Assembly: GCF_000336635.1 (NCBI RefSeq)
Contig: NZ_AOLY01000039.1
Location: 62,001-126,000, forward strand
Direction of reading: 5' to 3'
Length of the DNA: 64,000 nt
DNA from: Haloarcula japonica DSM 6131
GTDB lineage: Archaea; Halobacteriota; Halobacteria; Halobacteriales; Haloarculaceae
Positions 25,823-34,952 of this stretch are shown here, piece by piece (position 1 is the stretch's first letter; each line of letters starts with the position of its first letter). Under the pieces are notes generated by a model, which saw only the letters and a list, made by a program, of their open reading frames with translations, had not been told where the DNA came from and ran no database searches. Both the position numbers and the translations under genes were made by a program.

Positions 25823-28800
25823 TCAGGACTCCTGTCTAACGCCTCTGAACTCGAACCGTGCGCCGCCGTCGTCGCTCTCAGTCACGGACACCGACCAGTC
25901 GTGTGCCGCCGCGATCTCCTTGACGATAGCGAGACCAAAGCCGGTGCCACCATCGGTAGTGGTGTAGCCGCTCTCAAATACGGTTTCGTGTTGTTCAGCC
26001 GGGATGCCGCCGCCATCATCGGCGACGTAAAAGCCCGACTCCCCGAGATCACCGACCTCAACGGTGACGGCCGGGCCGCCGTGTGTCACGGCGTTGTTGA
26101 TAAGATTCTCGAGGAGTTGGCGAACGCGGCTCTCGTCGGCGTAGATCGTGCTCTCGGCAGTGACTTCGAGGGTGGCATCAGACGTCTCGACGGCGTGCCA
26201 GCATGACTGCACAGTCGCTTCGAGGGCAAGCGGTTCCGTTTCGGATACCGTGTCCCCCTCACGGGCGAGCGTCAGCAGGTCCTCGATGAGTTCCTTCATT
26301 CGGTCGATGGCACGGTAACAACGGTCGAACTGCTCGTCGTCGCCGGTGTCCCTGGCGAGGGCGAGCGAGCCTTCGAGGACGCTGAGGGGATTCCGGAGGT
26401 CGTGGCTAACGATGCTCGCAAACTCTTCGAGCCGGTCGTTCTGCCGCTCCAGTTCTTCTCGATACTCGATGCGGTCGGAGATATCCCGGGAGATAGCAAC
26501 GAGTCTATCGATCTCCCCGTCAGCGAAGATCGGTGTCACCTGCGTCTCCCACACACCAGTCGGATGGAGGTCCCGCTCCTCGAACGTGATGGTTTCACCG
26601 GCCGAGACACACCGCTCGTAGTGGTCGGCGATTCGACGACCGCTCTCCGGGCCAGCAGCTTCGACTGGGGTCTGACCGGTCAGTGACTCGGTGTCGAACC
26701 CGCTCTGTCGTTCGTAGGCCTCGTTCGTCCGGACATAGCGGAACGTCGGCTCGTCTGCCGACCCCTCGATGTCGACGAGCGCGATGGCGTCGTTCGTGTT
26801 CTCGAACACCGCCTCGTACTCGTCGGTGAGGCGGGCCAACTCCCGCTCGCGCCGTTTCTGGTCGGTGATGTCGGTCGCAACGACACAGAGGGCGTACGGC
26901 TCGCCGTTCTCGTCAAGTATCGGCGTCTTCCGCGTCAGGTGAATCCGGTCCCTCCCGCCGACGGGGATCACCTCCTCGACTTCGACGGTCTCCCTGGTTT
27001 CGAAGGCGCGCCGGTCGTCGGCGTGGGTCTGCTCCGCGACGTGGTCCGGAAAGAGATCGTAATCCGTCAGCCCGACGACAGACTCGTCGGCGTCGAGCCC
27101 GAACAGGTCGCGGGCCGCGTTGTTGACGAAGAGGAACTGGCTGTCGGTGTCTTTCATCAGGATGTACGTCGGCGCCGTGTCGAGGATGGTCTGGAGCTTC
27201 CGGCTCGTGTCTTCGAGTTCCTGTTTCCGTTCTTTGTGGTCGGTCACGTCCTGATGGATCCCCACCGCACGGACCGGGTCGCCGTTCTCGTCGCGTTCGA
27301 ACACCTTGCCGATGTCACGGATCCAGCGGTAGTCGCCGGCGGCCGTCTTGAGCCGGTGGTCACATTCGTATATCTCCGTCTCGCCGTCGAGGTGGGTGTT
27401 CAGCGCTTCGTAGGTACGCTCGCGGTCTTCGGGGTGGATCAGTTCGTCCCAGGTGTCGACCGACGGGTCGAGTTCGTCGAGCGAGTAGCCGAGCATATCG
27501 GCCCAGCGCTCGCCGAAAGTGACTTCGGCCGTCTTGACGTTCCAGTCCCAGACGCCGAGTTCGGCACCCTCGAGCGCGAGTTCGTGGCGTTCAGTGAGCG
27601 TTCTGAGCTCCTGCTGTCGGTCGAGTCTGGAAAGCGCCTCCTCGGTGTTGGCAGCGAGCGTTCGTACCAACGAGACCGACGCGTCCTCGAACGCGGCGGC
27701 GTCGGTCGACGCGGCGATCAGCACGCCGTGATCGCCCAGTGGGATCAGAATCTCGCTGCTGATGTCGGTGTCGGGGTTGTAGCGGCCAGGGTTCGTGGAG
27801 ACATCGTCGAAGACGCGCTGTTCGCCGGATTCGAACACCTCCCAGACGAGGCTGTCGCCCTCGCTAAACGTCGGATGCTCGTCGATGATTGTCTGGGCCT
27901 GGTCGGTCACTGCAGTCGGTCTGAGAGAATCGGCTGACTCGTCGGCGAGAAAGACAGCGCTGAGCGGCAGCCCGAGCAGGTCGCGCGCGGTCTCGACGAC
28001 CAGTTCGGCGACAGCCTCGCGTGACTCGGCGTGCATCAGCTCTCGGGTCGTGTCGTGCAGTGCCTCGATACGCTGCTGTCGCTGCCGGCGCTCCGTTATC
28101 TCCTGAAACTGCGAGAAGATCGCGACGGTCTCTCCATCTTCCCGGATGATCCGGTTGTGCCACTCACAGACGATCTGCTCGCCGTCACCGGTCTCGATAT
28201 CGAGCACGGTATAGTAGCCACCGCTGGCTTCCTGCAAGGCCGTGATCGTCTCTTCGACCGCACCCAGCGCGGAGTCCGGGACGAGCGTCTTGAACTCCTT
28301 ACCGACGAGGTCCGCTTCCCCGCGCCGCAGAATCTCTTCGCCTTTCTCATTGACCTGAACCACCTCAAAGCTCTCGTCCCACTCGATGACGCCGAGCGGT
28401 GACTTATCGATAAACAGCGAGAGCCGCTCCCGGCTCGCATCCAGTGCCTGCTGTGACCGGTACTGCTCGACCGCGTTGGCGATGCGGTTGGCCAGAATCG
28501 TGTACTGGTCAGTGCCTTGCTGCTTCTGGAGGTAGTCCGTCACACCGGCCGAAATCGCCTCGCTGGCCACTTCCTCGGAGCCTTTCCCGGTAAAGAGAAT
28601 GAACGGGAGGTCTTCATCGACGGCCCGGACGGATTCCAGAAACTCGATGCCGTCTTGGTTGGGCATATCGAAATCGGAAACGACGCAGTCGATTGGTTCC
28701 TCGCTGAGCCGGGTAAGCCCCTCGTCCGCCGACGTTGCCGAAATCACGTCGAACTGATCGTCGGTCCGACTGAGAAACGCCGCCGTCATCGACGTGAACT

Positions 28801-28843
28801 CGGGATCGTCCTCAACGTGTAGGACACGTACAACATCGGCCAT
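25823..28843 (-). CDS. Large receiver/multi-PAS/GAF sensor histidine kinase
   Basis: 1006 residues from the ATG at 28841-28843. In order: receiver (1-125; intact with D57 in VVSDFDMPNQDG and Lys in YLQKQQG), PAS (about 135-255), GAF (about 265-410), PAS (about 425-545, WDWNVKTAEVTFGERWADMLGYS), PAS (about 555-680), PAS (about 690-800), HisKA with H-box IVSHDLRNPLSVLEGSL, and HATPase with N-box LLENLINNAVTHGG and G-boxes DDGGGIPAE / GTGFGLAIV. No TM segments, so it is cytoplasmic. It lies between carA and carB with no sequence sign of a link to pyrimidine metabolism. AATACTTATTCG at about 28868-28879 (minus strand) may be its TATA box. Confidence 0.92.
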   Translation of the reverse strand: MADVVRVLHVEDDPEFTSMTAAFLSRTDDQFDVISATSADEGLTRLSEEPIDCVVSDFDMPNQDGIEFLESVRAVDEDLPFILFTGKGSEEVASEAISAGVTDYLQKQQGTDQYTILANRIANAVEQYRSQQALDASRERLSLFIDKSPLGVIEWDESFEVVQVNEKGEEILRRGEADLVGKEFKTLVPDSALGAVEETITALQEASGGYYTVLDIETGDGEQIVCEWHNRIIREDGETVAIFSQFQEITERRQRQQRIEALHDTTRELMHAESREAVAELVVETARDLLGLPLSAVFLADESADSLRPTAVTDQAQTIIDEHPTFSEGDSLVWEVFESGEQRVFDDVSTNPGRYNPDTDISSEILIPLGDHGVLIAASTDAAAFEDASVSLVRTLAANTEEALSRLDRQQELRTLTERHELALEGAELGVWDWNVKTAEVTFGERWADMLGYSLDELDPSVDTWDELIHPEDRERTYEALNTHLDGETEIYECDHRLKTAAGDYRWIRDIGKVFERDENGDPVRAVGIHQDVTDHKERKQELEDTSRKLQTILDTAPTYILMKDTDSQFLFVNNAARDLFGLDADESVVGLTDYDLFPDHVAEQTHADDRRAFETRETVEVEEVIPVGGRDRIHLTRKTPILDENGEPYALCVVATDITDQKRRERELARLTDEYEAVFENTNDAIALVDIEGSADEPTFRYVRTNEAYERQSGFDTESLTGQTPVEAAGPESGRRIADHYERCVSAGETITFEERDLHPTGVWETQVTPIFADGEIDRLVAISRDISDRIEYREELERQNDRLEEFASIVSHDLRNPLSVLEGSLALARDTGDDEQFDRCYRAIDRMKELIEDLLTLAREGDTVSETEPLALEATVQSCWHAVETSDATLEVTAESTIYADESRVRQLLENLINNAVTHGGPAVTVEVGDLGESGFYVADDGGGIPAEQHETVFESGYTTTDGGTGFGLAIVKEIAAAHDWSVSVTESDDGGARFEFRGVRQES

Positions 28844-28953
28844 GAATGGTACGTGAACGTGTCCAACGAATAAGTATTTGTACCTGTCTGTTCGAGTGAC
28901 AGGAACCAGTGCCACCGCGGTGAGTGATCTAGCCCCAAGGACAGCCGGCTACG

Positions 28954-31900
28954 TTACTCAGCGCCCCACTCGCGCTGGGTCTTTGGCCGTTCGTCGATGG
29001 CTTGGACAGCGAGTGGCTGGTCGGCAGAGTTGATCGCTTCCAGCGCCGCCTCGGCGCTCTCGTGAGTCGAGAAGTACGTCACGGTCTCCTCGACGCAGGC
29101 TTCCAGTACGTCGCGGTCGCGGGAAAGGACGAGGTCAACCTCGCCGCTCTGGATAGCGTCGATGATGGCGTCGGTGTCTTCGTAGTCATCGAAGTCCTGT
29201 ACGTCGAAGTGCTCCTCGAAGCCGAGGATCGGCAGGTCGACGATGGCCGTCCCTTCAAGCGGGATTGCCTTTCCGACGGCCATCTGAGCCTTCTGGTAGG
29301 CCTTGCCGAAGGAACCGGCGGTCCCCATGACCTCGCCGGTGGATTTCATCTCCGGGCCGAGGCGCGGGTCCGAACCGGGTAGGCGGTCGAACGGTAGGAC
29401 GACCTCCTTGACAGAGACCTGCTCGGGAATCTGCTCCTGCACGTCGAGTTCCGAGAGTGTCGCGCCGGACATCACCTTGGCGGCGATTTTGGCGATTGGG
29501 ACGCCGGCTGTCTTGGAGATGAACGGGACAGTGCGGGACGAACGCGGGTTCGCTTCGAGGACGAACACCTCGCCGTCACGGACGGCGAGCTGGACGTTCA
29601 GTAGGCCGACGGTGTCGAGCGCGTCGGCGATATCCTCGACAACCTCACGGATGCGTGGCATCACGTCCTTGATCTCCTGAGAGCGTGGCGGAATCATACA
29701 GGCGGAGTCGCCCGAGTGGATGCCCGCCGTCTCGACGTGTTCCATCACACCGCCGATGAGGACGTCGTCCTCGTCTGCCACGGCGTCGACGTCTAGTTCG
29801 ACGGCGTCGGCGAGGAACTCGTCGACCAGAATCGGCTTGTCCGGGCTCACGCGAACGGCTTCCTCGATGTACGTTTCGAGGTCTTCGTCGTTGTACACCA
29901 CGTCCATCGCGCGGCCGCCGAGCACGTAGCTCGGGCGCACGAGGACGGGGTAGCCGATGTCGTGGGCCAGGTCGAGGGCCTCTTCCTTGGAGGTCGCAGA
30001 GCCACCCTCGGCCTGTGAGATGCCGAGTTCGGCCATCAGCTTGTTGAACCGGTCGCGGTCCTCGGCGAGGTCCATCGCGTCGACGGAGGTCCCCATGATC
30101 TCGCAGTCGAGGCCGCGGCGTTCGAGTTCCTGTTCGAGCGGGTGGCCGATGTCGACGGAGGTCTGGCCGCCGAACTGGACCATCACGCCGTCGGCGTCGG
30201 TTGCTTCGATCACGTCGGCGACTTCCTCGGCGGTGACCGGTTCGAAGAACAGCCCGTCGGACGTGTCGTAGTCAGTCGACACCGTCTCGGGGTTGTTGTT
30301 GACGACGTGGGCGTCGATACCCAGTTCCTCCAGCGCGCGGACAGCGTGGACCGAACAGTAATCGAACTCCACGCCCTGCCCGATACGGATGGGGCCGCCG
30401 CCGACGACGACGACGCTTTCGAGGTCCGGGTCGATCTGGAGTTCGTCGCGGTCGATGCCCGACAGCGGGTCCCGCGTCGAGTAGTAGTACGGCGTTGTCG
30501 CCTCGAACTCGCCGGCGCAGGTGTCGACGAGCTTGAAGTCGCGGTCGGTCGTGTCGGTCTCGACGTCCTCGATCTGCACACCGCTACCGTCAGTGGCCGC
30601 CTCGACTTCCGGCTCGTCGCCGCCGTCTTCGTCGAGGTCAGCCGGGAGCCAGGAGACGTGCGTGTCGTTGAACTCGCCGCCGGCCAGCGCCGTGATCTCC
30701 TGATCGGTGAAGCCGGCCTGTGCGGCAGTCTCGTAGTCGCCCTCGCGGGCGGCGTCGGCGGCGTCGGCGACCTCTTTGAACCGCTCGACGTACCACTCCT
30801 TGATATCGGTGATTTCGACGACTTCCGCGACGGTGTAGCCGCGGCAGAACGCCTCGAACATCGCGTACGGGCGGTCCGGCGTCGGCTTTTCGAGGTACTC
30901 CGTTTCGAGTTCCGCGTCATCGATCTCGTTGAAGTCAGTGGCCGGGTTGTACTCTGAGGAACGAAGCGCTTTCAGCAGGCTCTCGGGGAAGGTCCGGCCG
31001 ATGGACATCGCCTCGCCGGTGGATTTCATCGCGGTCGAGAGCTCGAACTCCGTGTCGCGGAACTTGTCGATGGGCCAGCGCGGCACTTTCGTCACGACGT
31101 AGTCGATAGCCGGCTCGAACGCCGCCGTCGTCTCGCCGGTGATTTCGTTCTCGATCTCGTGGAGGCGCTTGCCGAGCGCGACCTTCGCGGTGACACGGGC
31201 AATCGGGTAGCCGGTCGCCTTCGAGGCCAGTGCCGAGGACCGGGAGACGCGCGGGTTCACTTCGACCACGCGGTACTCGCCGCCGGGCGTACCGTCGTCG
31301 TGCCAGGCGAACTGGATATTACAGCCGCCCTGGATGCCGAGGTCACGGATGACCTTCAGCGCGGAGTCGCGCATCTCCTGATGGCCCTCGTCGGGGATGA
31401 CCTGCGAGGGGGTGACGACGGTCGACTCCCCGGTGTGGATTCCCATCGGGTCGATGTTCTCCATGTTGCAGATGATGATACAGGAGTCGTCGGCGTCGCG
31501 CATCACCTCGTATTCGAGTTCCACCCAGCCGGAGATGGACTCGGTGATGAGGACCTCGTTGTTGCGCGAGAGGCGCAGGCCCTTGCGGACGCGTTCGATG
31601 AGTTCGTCCATCTCGTCGACGACGCCGGAGCCGGAGCCGCCCAGCGTGTACGTCGTGCGTGCGATGACGGGGAGTCCGCCGACCTCGTCGACGGCCGCTT
31701 CGACGCGGTCAACGAGCGACTCCTCGTCCAGGTCGGTGACCGACTCGCCCTCGTCGAGCGTGATGGTCGTCGAGCGCGGCACCGGCTCACCGATGTCCTC
31801 CATCCGCTGTTTGAACAGGTCGCGGTCCTCCGTCGCGTAGATGGTGTCCAGTGGCGTCCCCATCACGTCCACGTCGTACTCGTCGAGGACGCCCTCCTCG

Positions 31901-32205
31901 GCGAGTTCGGCCGTGACGTTCAGGCCGGTCTGGCCGCCCAGGCCGGCGATGACGCCGTCGGGGTTTTCCTTCCGGATAATCTCAGAGATGGCTTCGGTGT
32001 TGATGGGTTCGAGATACACCTTGTCCGCCATCTCCGGGTCAGTCATAATCGTTGCCGGGTTCGAGTTCACGAGCACGACGCGGGCACCCTCTTCCTGAAG
32101 GGCACGACACGCCTGTGCGCCGGAGTAATCGAACTCGGCCGCCTGTCCGATTTTGATCGGGCCACTGCCGATGAGCAGGATTGTACGGTCCTCGTCCGCT
32201 GTCAT
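28954..32205 (-). CDS. carB: Carbamoyl-phosphate synthase large subunit
   Basis: 1083 residues. Two tandem ATP-grasp synthetase halves, each opening with the same signature: ILLIGSGPIKIGQAAEFDYSG and VVVVGGGPIRIGQGVEFDYC; each has the ATP-grasp Gly-rich loop (RTTYTLGGSGSG; RPSYVLGGRAMD) and the QPNPRxSRSS-type stretch (EVNPRVSRSSALASKATG; EANPRSSRTVPFISKTAG). A C-terminal MGS-like allosteric domain ends the protein. The linker between halves has an extra acidic stretch (about 525-560), probably a halophilic insertion. It makes carbamoyl phosphate from ammonia, bicarbonate and two ATP, together with CarA. Confidence 0.97.
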   Translation of the reverse strand: MTADEDRTILLIGSGPIKIGQAAEFDYSGAQACRALQEEGARVVLVNSNPATIMTDPEMADKVYLEPINTEAISEIIRKENPDGVIAGLGGQTGLNVTAELAEEGVLDEYDVDVMGTPLDTIYATEDRDLFKQRMEDIGEPVPRSTTITLDEGESVTDLDEESLVDRVEAAVDEVGGLPVIARTTYTLGGSGSGVVDEMDELIERVRKGLRLSRNNEVLITESISGWVELEYEVMRDADDSCIIICNMENIDPMGIHTGESTVVTPSQVIPDEGHQEMRDSALKVIRDLGIQGGCNIQFAWHDDGTPGGEYRVVEVNPRVSRSSALASKATGYPIARVTAKVALGKRLHEIENEITGETTAAFEPAIDYVVTKVPRWPIDKFRDTEFELSTAMKSTGEAMSIGRTFPESLLKALRSSEYNPATDFNEIDDAELETEYLEKPTPDRPYAMFEAFCRGYTVAEVVEITDIKEWYVERFKEVADAADAAREGDYETAAQAGFTDQEITALAGGEFNDTHVSWLPADLDEDGGDEPEVEAATDGSGVQIEDVETDTTDRDFKLVDTCAGEFEATTPYYYSTRDPLSGIDRDELQIDPDLESVVVVGGGPIRIGQGVEFDYCSVHAVRALEELGIDAHVVNNNPETVSTDYDTSDGLFFEPVTAEEVADVIEATDADGVMVQFGGQTSVDIGHPLEQELERRGLDCEIMGTSVDAMDLAEDRDRFNKLMAELGISQAEGGSATSKEEALDLAHDIGYPVLVRPSYVLGGRAMDVVYNDEDLETYIEEAVRVSPDKPILVDEFLADAVELDVDAVADEDDVLIGGVMEHVETAGIHSGDSACMIPPRSQEIKDVMPRIREVVEDIADALDTVGLLNVQLAVRDGEVFVLEANPRSSRTVPFISKTAGVPIAKIAAKVMSGATLSELDVQEQIPEQVSVKEVVLPFDRLPGSDPRLGPEMKSTGEVMGTAGSFGKAYQKAQMAVGKAIPLEGTAIVDLPILGFEEHFDVQDFDDYEDTDAIIDAIQSGEVDLVLSRDRDVLEACVEETVTYFSTHESAEAALEAINSADQPLAVQAIDERPKTQREWGAE

Positions 32206-32257
32206 TGTACGAGCGGAGTCTATACATCGTAATAAGCCCGGCGAAACAATGCGAAGC

Positions 32258-32284
32258 TCGAAGCCTAATTTCGAATATCGTAAT
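32258..32284 (-). promoter_or_regulatory. car promoter element, copy upstream of carB
   Basis: On the minus strand this reads ATTACGA, T, ATTCGAAA, then TTAGG and CTTCGA: 23 of 27 bases identical to the carA copy and in the same orientation relative to its gene. It is 53-79 nt upstream of the carB start. A TATA-like CTTATTACG lies at about 32227-32236, roughly 27 nt before the ATG. Confidence 0.7.
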
Positions 32285-32361
32285 GTATGAGTTTCACACG
32301 ATTGGCTGTCTCATAGAGGCGGCGCAAGTGAGAATTCCGGCGGCACCGGTGCTGAGAGCGG

Positions 32362-32592
32362 TCAGTTGTCGCGGTCGGGAACGCGGTAGCGATAGGGCTG
32401 ACCCTGAATGACTTCGACCTCGCCGGACTGAGCACGGCGACCCAAGACTGTCGCAACACGGTGGGCGCTCCCGAACGCCTCGTCGTGTTCCTCAAGCAGG
32501 TCACAGATCTCGCGGGCCGTCAGTGTACCGTCGGTGTCGGCTTCTTCGAGCACTGTCAGGATGCGCTCGAACTCTCCCTCACGCATAGCCAT
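32362..32592 (-). CDS. Small winged-helix-like protein
   Basis: 76 residues. The order helix (GEFERILTVLEEADTDG), helix (TAREICDLLEEHDEAF), helix (SAHRVATVLGRRAQSG), then a strand pair (EVEVIQGQPYRYRVP) is that of a minimal winged helix-turn-helix. The second in-frame Met (residue 3) is an alternative start. It is upstream of carB on the same strand with 156 bp between, a gap that holds the carB promoter element, so it is probably a separate transcript. CATATAACACC just upstream (about 32615-32625, minus strand sense reversed) is AT-rich. Target unknown. Confidence 0.7.
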   Translation of the reverse strand: MAMREGEFERILTVLEEADTDGTLTAREICDLLEEHDEAFGSAHRVATVLGRRAQSGEVEVIQGQPYRYRVPDRDN

Positions 32593-32661
32593 ACACAGTT
32601 ACAACACCGCTACCACCATATAACACCGTCAGACAACAGTCAGACGGCATATTTCGGGGAA

Positions 32662-33447
32662 TCAGCCGACGGCGGCGTGTCGCTGGCTGTCGGACAGTTC
32701 GGGGTCGCTGTCTGTCGCGTTCCCCCAGTGCTTTCGGACCCACGTCGGTCGGGCGACGGTTGTCTCGCCGACTGCAGAGTACCGGATTTCGTAGCTGACC
32801 AAGGAGTTTCTGGAGCGGTCCCAGTACGATACGGTGAGCGATTGGACGAGGCCGTCCGGCCGGACAGTTGCCCGAACGCTGTAATTGTCAGCCGGTTCGA
32901 ACGCCGGCGGCGGCTCCATCGCCGTGAGCGTCACGCTACAGGTGTCACAATCGTCCCTCGGGCGCTCGACGCTAACGTTCGTTGCGAGGTAAGCTTCGAT
33001 GAGCCGCGCGGGATCTGGGTCGAGTACCCCGCTGACCGGGATTGGCCGCCTCGTTGCGGTCCAGGCCCCCTCTGCTCGCTCGTCGTAGACATAGCGTCGG
33101 TTCCCGTTGTTGTACACCCGTTTGGTGTAGTTCTGGCCGACGATTTCGGTTCGATATTCGTAGTTGTCCCCGTCTTCGACGACGAAGGAGACGATCTGCG
33201 TGCCCCATTCAAGTGACAGTCGGATGCCCAACACGTACGAGCGGTTCCGCGTCGCGCGTCGGTGTGCCGCCGCGAGTTCCCTGGCATCGACAGTGTCCCC
33301 GGTCACGGCAGGGTTGGCCCGGCCGTCCTGGGACTGCTCGGGGACCGGCACCGGCGTCACGGTCTGTCGTTCCGCCCCGCCGAAGGCTCCACAGCCGGCA
33401 AAAAGCAAGAGCACCAGTACGAGCAGGCCTGCTACGCGCCCTGGCAT
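32662..33447 (-). CDS. Predicted lipoprotein, haloarchaeal conserved type
   Basis: 261 residues. N-terminal signal with hydrophobic core VAGLLVLVLLLFAGC: a lipobox ending at Cys19, so anchored to the outer membrane face by lipid. The Pro/Thr-rich linker is followed by a mixed beta domain (YVLGIRLSLEWG..., YEYRTEIVGQNYTKRVYNNGNRRYVYDER, VRATVRPDGLVQSLTVSY) like other haloarchaeal lipoproteins of unknown function. Potential N-glycosylation sequons include NRS, NYT, NVS and NYS. I cannot assign a ligand. Confidence 0.75.
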   Translation of the reverse strand: MPGRVAGLLVLVLLLFAGCGAFGGAERQTVTPVPVPEQSQDGRANPAVTGDTVDARELAAAHRRATRNRSYVLGIRLSLEWGTQIVSFVVEDGDNYEYRTEIVGQNYTKRVYNNGNRRYVYDERAEGAWTATRRPIPVSGVLDPDPARLIEAYLATNVSVERPRDDCDTCSVTLTAMEPPPAFEPADNYSVRATVRPDGLVQSLTVSYWDRSRNSLVSYEIRYSAVGETTVARPTWVRKHWGNATDSDPELSDSQRHAAVG

Positions 33448-33496
33448 ACATTACCATGCGGGGCAGACCCACTAAGTACCCAGGTCGCAGTCGCCC

Positions 33497-34030
33497 TCAG
33501 ATCGCGGTGTCCGACCGGCCGTCGAAGTTCCGCTCGTCGCGGTACTGCTCGACGAACGTGTCAACGTCGAACTGAAGCATCTGTTCTTCGAATTCCGCCA
33601 TCACGTCGTCGTCCTCGGCGTGGCTGATAGCGTGTTCCATCAGCTCAACGAGCAGTTCGACGACGATTTCGTGAAGGCGGCGGGAGTCGAAGTCACTCAC
33701 CCACGCCAGCGAGAAGCCGACCGACCCGTCCTCGCTGGTGTCGGCGGCGACGACCTTCTCCGGGAACTCCTCCATGACGACGCCCATCAGGTGGACGGTG
33801 GTGAACTCGTCGTAGTCGTCGTTGGTCTCGATAGTCGCGTGGAGTACCTCAGTGAGAAACTCCGGCACGAACCGTGCCAGCGGGTGCGGGTCGAGCACGA
33901 CGGCGTGTGTCTTCCCGCAGTCGCACGCGAACTCCCGCATACCCAGATGGAGATCATGCGTGTCGACGAGTTCGCCACAGGCCAGTTCGAGTTCGGACTC
34001 GCGCCCGCCAGGCACGCGCGGTTCAGCCAT
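33497..34030 (-). CDS. Conserved haloarchaeal protein (possibly DUF5815)
   Basis: 177 residues, strongly acidic, no TM segment. Features: CGELVDTHDLHLG, a CDCGKTH motif near residue 37 that with the earlier Cys could bind metal, and a helical body (RFVPEFLTEVLHATIE, RLHEIVVELLVELMEHAISHAEDDD). From memory this resembles the haloarchaeal family DUF5815; not verified. No known function. Confidence 0.7.
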   Translation of the reverse strand: MAEPRVPGGRESELELACGELVDTHDLHLGMREFACDCGKTHAVVLDPHPLARFVPEFLTEVLHATIETNDDYDEFTTVHLMGVVMEEFPEKVVAADTSEDGSVGFSLAWVSDFDSRRLHEIVVELLVELMEHAISHAEDDDVMAEFEEQMLQFDVDTFVEQYRDERNFDGRSDTAI

Positions 34031-34084
34031 TACCCGTGATTGGTCGCTCGCGTGGTTAAAGGCCGCGATACGAACTACAGCGGT

Positions 34085-34864
34085 TTAGAGCCCGCCGATG
34101 GACTCCGTTTCGTGGGCGACATCGTAGTCAGACTCAGTCGCCTGGAGGTATGCGACAGTCGTCACAGCAATCGAGAACACGCCGACGACGCTAGAGAGGA
34201 TCGTCGAGACCGTCGTCAAAACCATTGGCGGCAACGAGATCGGGAGGAAGCCGAAGGCACCCCCGAGAACGAGTCCGAGCACCGCGAGCACGACAGCGAT
34301 AACAAACGTGGCGATGAGGTTGTCGGTGACGAGACTGATGCTGTTGCTGATTGACTCGATAACCCCGCTGTCGTTCAGTGCGATCTCCTGCCGGACGAAG
34401 AAGAACAGAAGCGCCAGGACCAGTCCAGGAATGATGATGAAAACGAGTCCAATGACTACTGCGATGCCAGTGAGGATACCAGCGGCGATCCCGATTGCAA
34501 CGGTCTTGCCCAGCCGTCGACCGATATTGTCGGGAATCGGGTCGTTGGCATCACTGGCAAAGGCACGAATCGTGACGATGTTCAGCGCCTCGCTGACGAT
34601 AAACAGCGCGAGCGCACTGACGGCGGCCACAGCAACCGGGATATCGAGGGCTAACGCCGTATTACTCCCCATCGCCGCCTGATTGGCCTGTGCACTGGGT
34701 GGCAGCATTTCCAGAAACAGGTCAAACAGACTCTGGGACAGCGATGCCCAGATGACACCGTTTGCCAATCCGAGTACAATGAATGCGCCAGCAAACACCG
34801 CACCGCGTTCACTGAGAAACTCGTCGATACCGTCTTGGAAGGCACGGCCGATTTGGAGGGCCAT
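34085..34864 (-). CDS. Multi-pass membrane protein, paralogue A
   Basis: 259 residues from the ATG at 34862-34864. It starts MALQIGRAFQDGIDEFLSERG, then about five or six TM helices (roughly 25-48, 75-100, 130-160, 185-215 and 218-240) with a KTVAIGIAAGILTGIAVVIGLVFIIIPGLVLAL-like double helix. The general pattern resembles the DUF7544/DUF7847 and GlpQ-membrane-domain type proteins of haloarchaea, but I cannot assign a family with confidence. The next gene upstream is a paralogue with the same opening. Confidence 0.7.
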   Translation of the reverse strand: MALQIGRAFQDGIDEFLSERGAVFAGAFIVLGLANGVIWASLSQSLFDLFLEMLPPSAQANQAAMGSNTALALDIPVAVAAVSALALFIVSEALNIVTIRAFASDANDPIPDNIGRRLGKTVAIGIAAGILTGIAVVIGLVFIIIPGLVLALLFFFVRQEIALNDSGVIESISNSISLVTDNLIATFVIAVVLAVLGLVLGGAFGFLPISLPPMVLTTVSTILSSVVGVFSIAVTTVAYLQATESDYDVAHETESIGGL

Positions 34865-34952
34865 ACACACATCCCTAACCGGGGGAACATAAAACTGAAT
34901 GGATATTTGAAACCGTTGAGGACAGTGCTCAGTTCGCAATCAGACCCAGTTC

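Noticed and set aside
31159-32232. 357-codon plus-strand frame antisense to carB
   Set aside because: Arg/His/Val-rich shadow typical of the third-position GC bias in haloarchaeal genes; no recognisable domain. The same applies to 16162-17229 (antisense to btuC) and 26939-27937 (antisense to the multi-PAS kinase).
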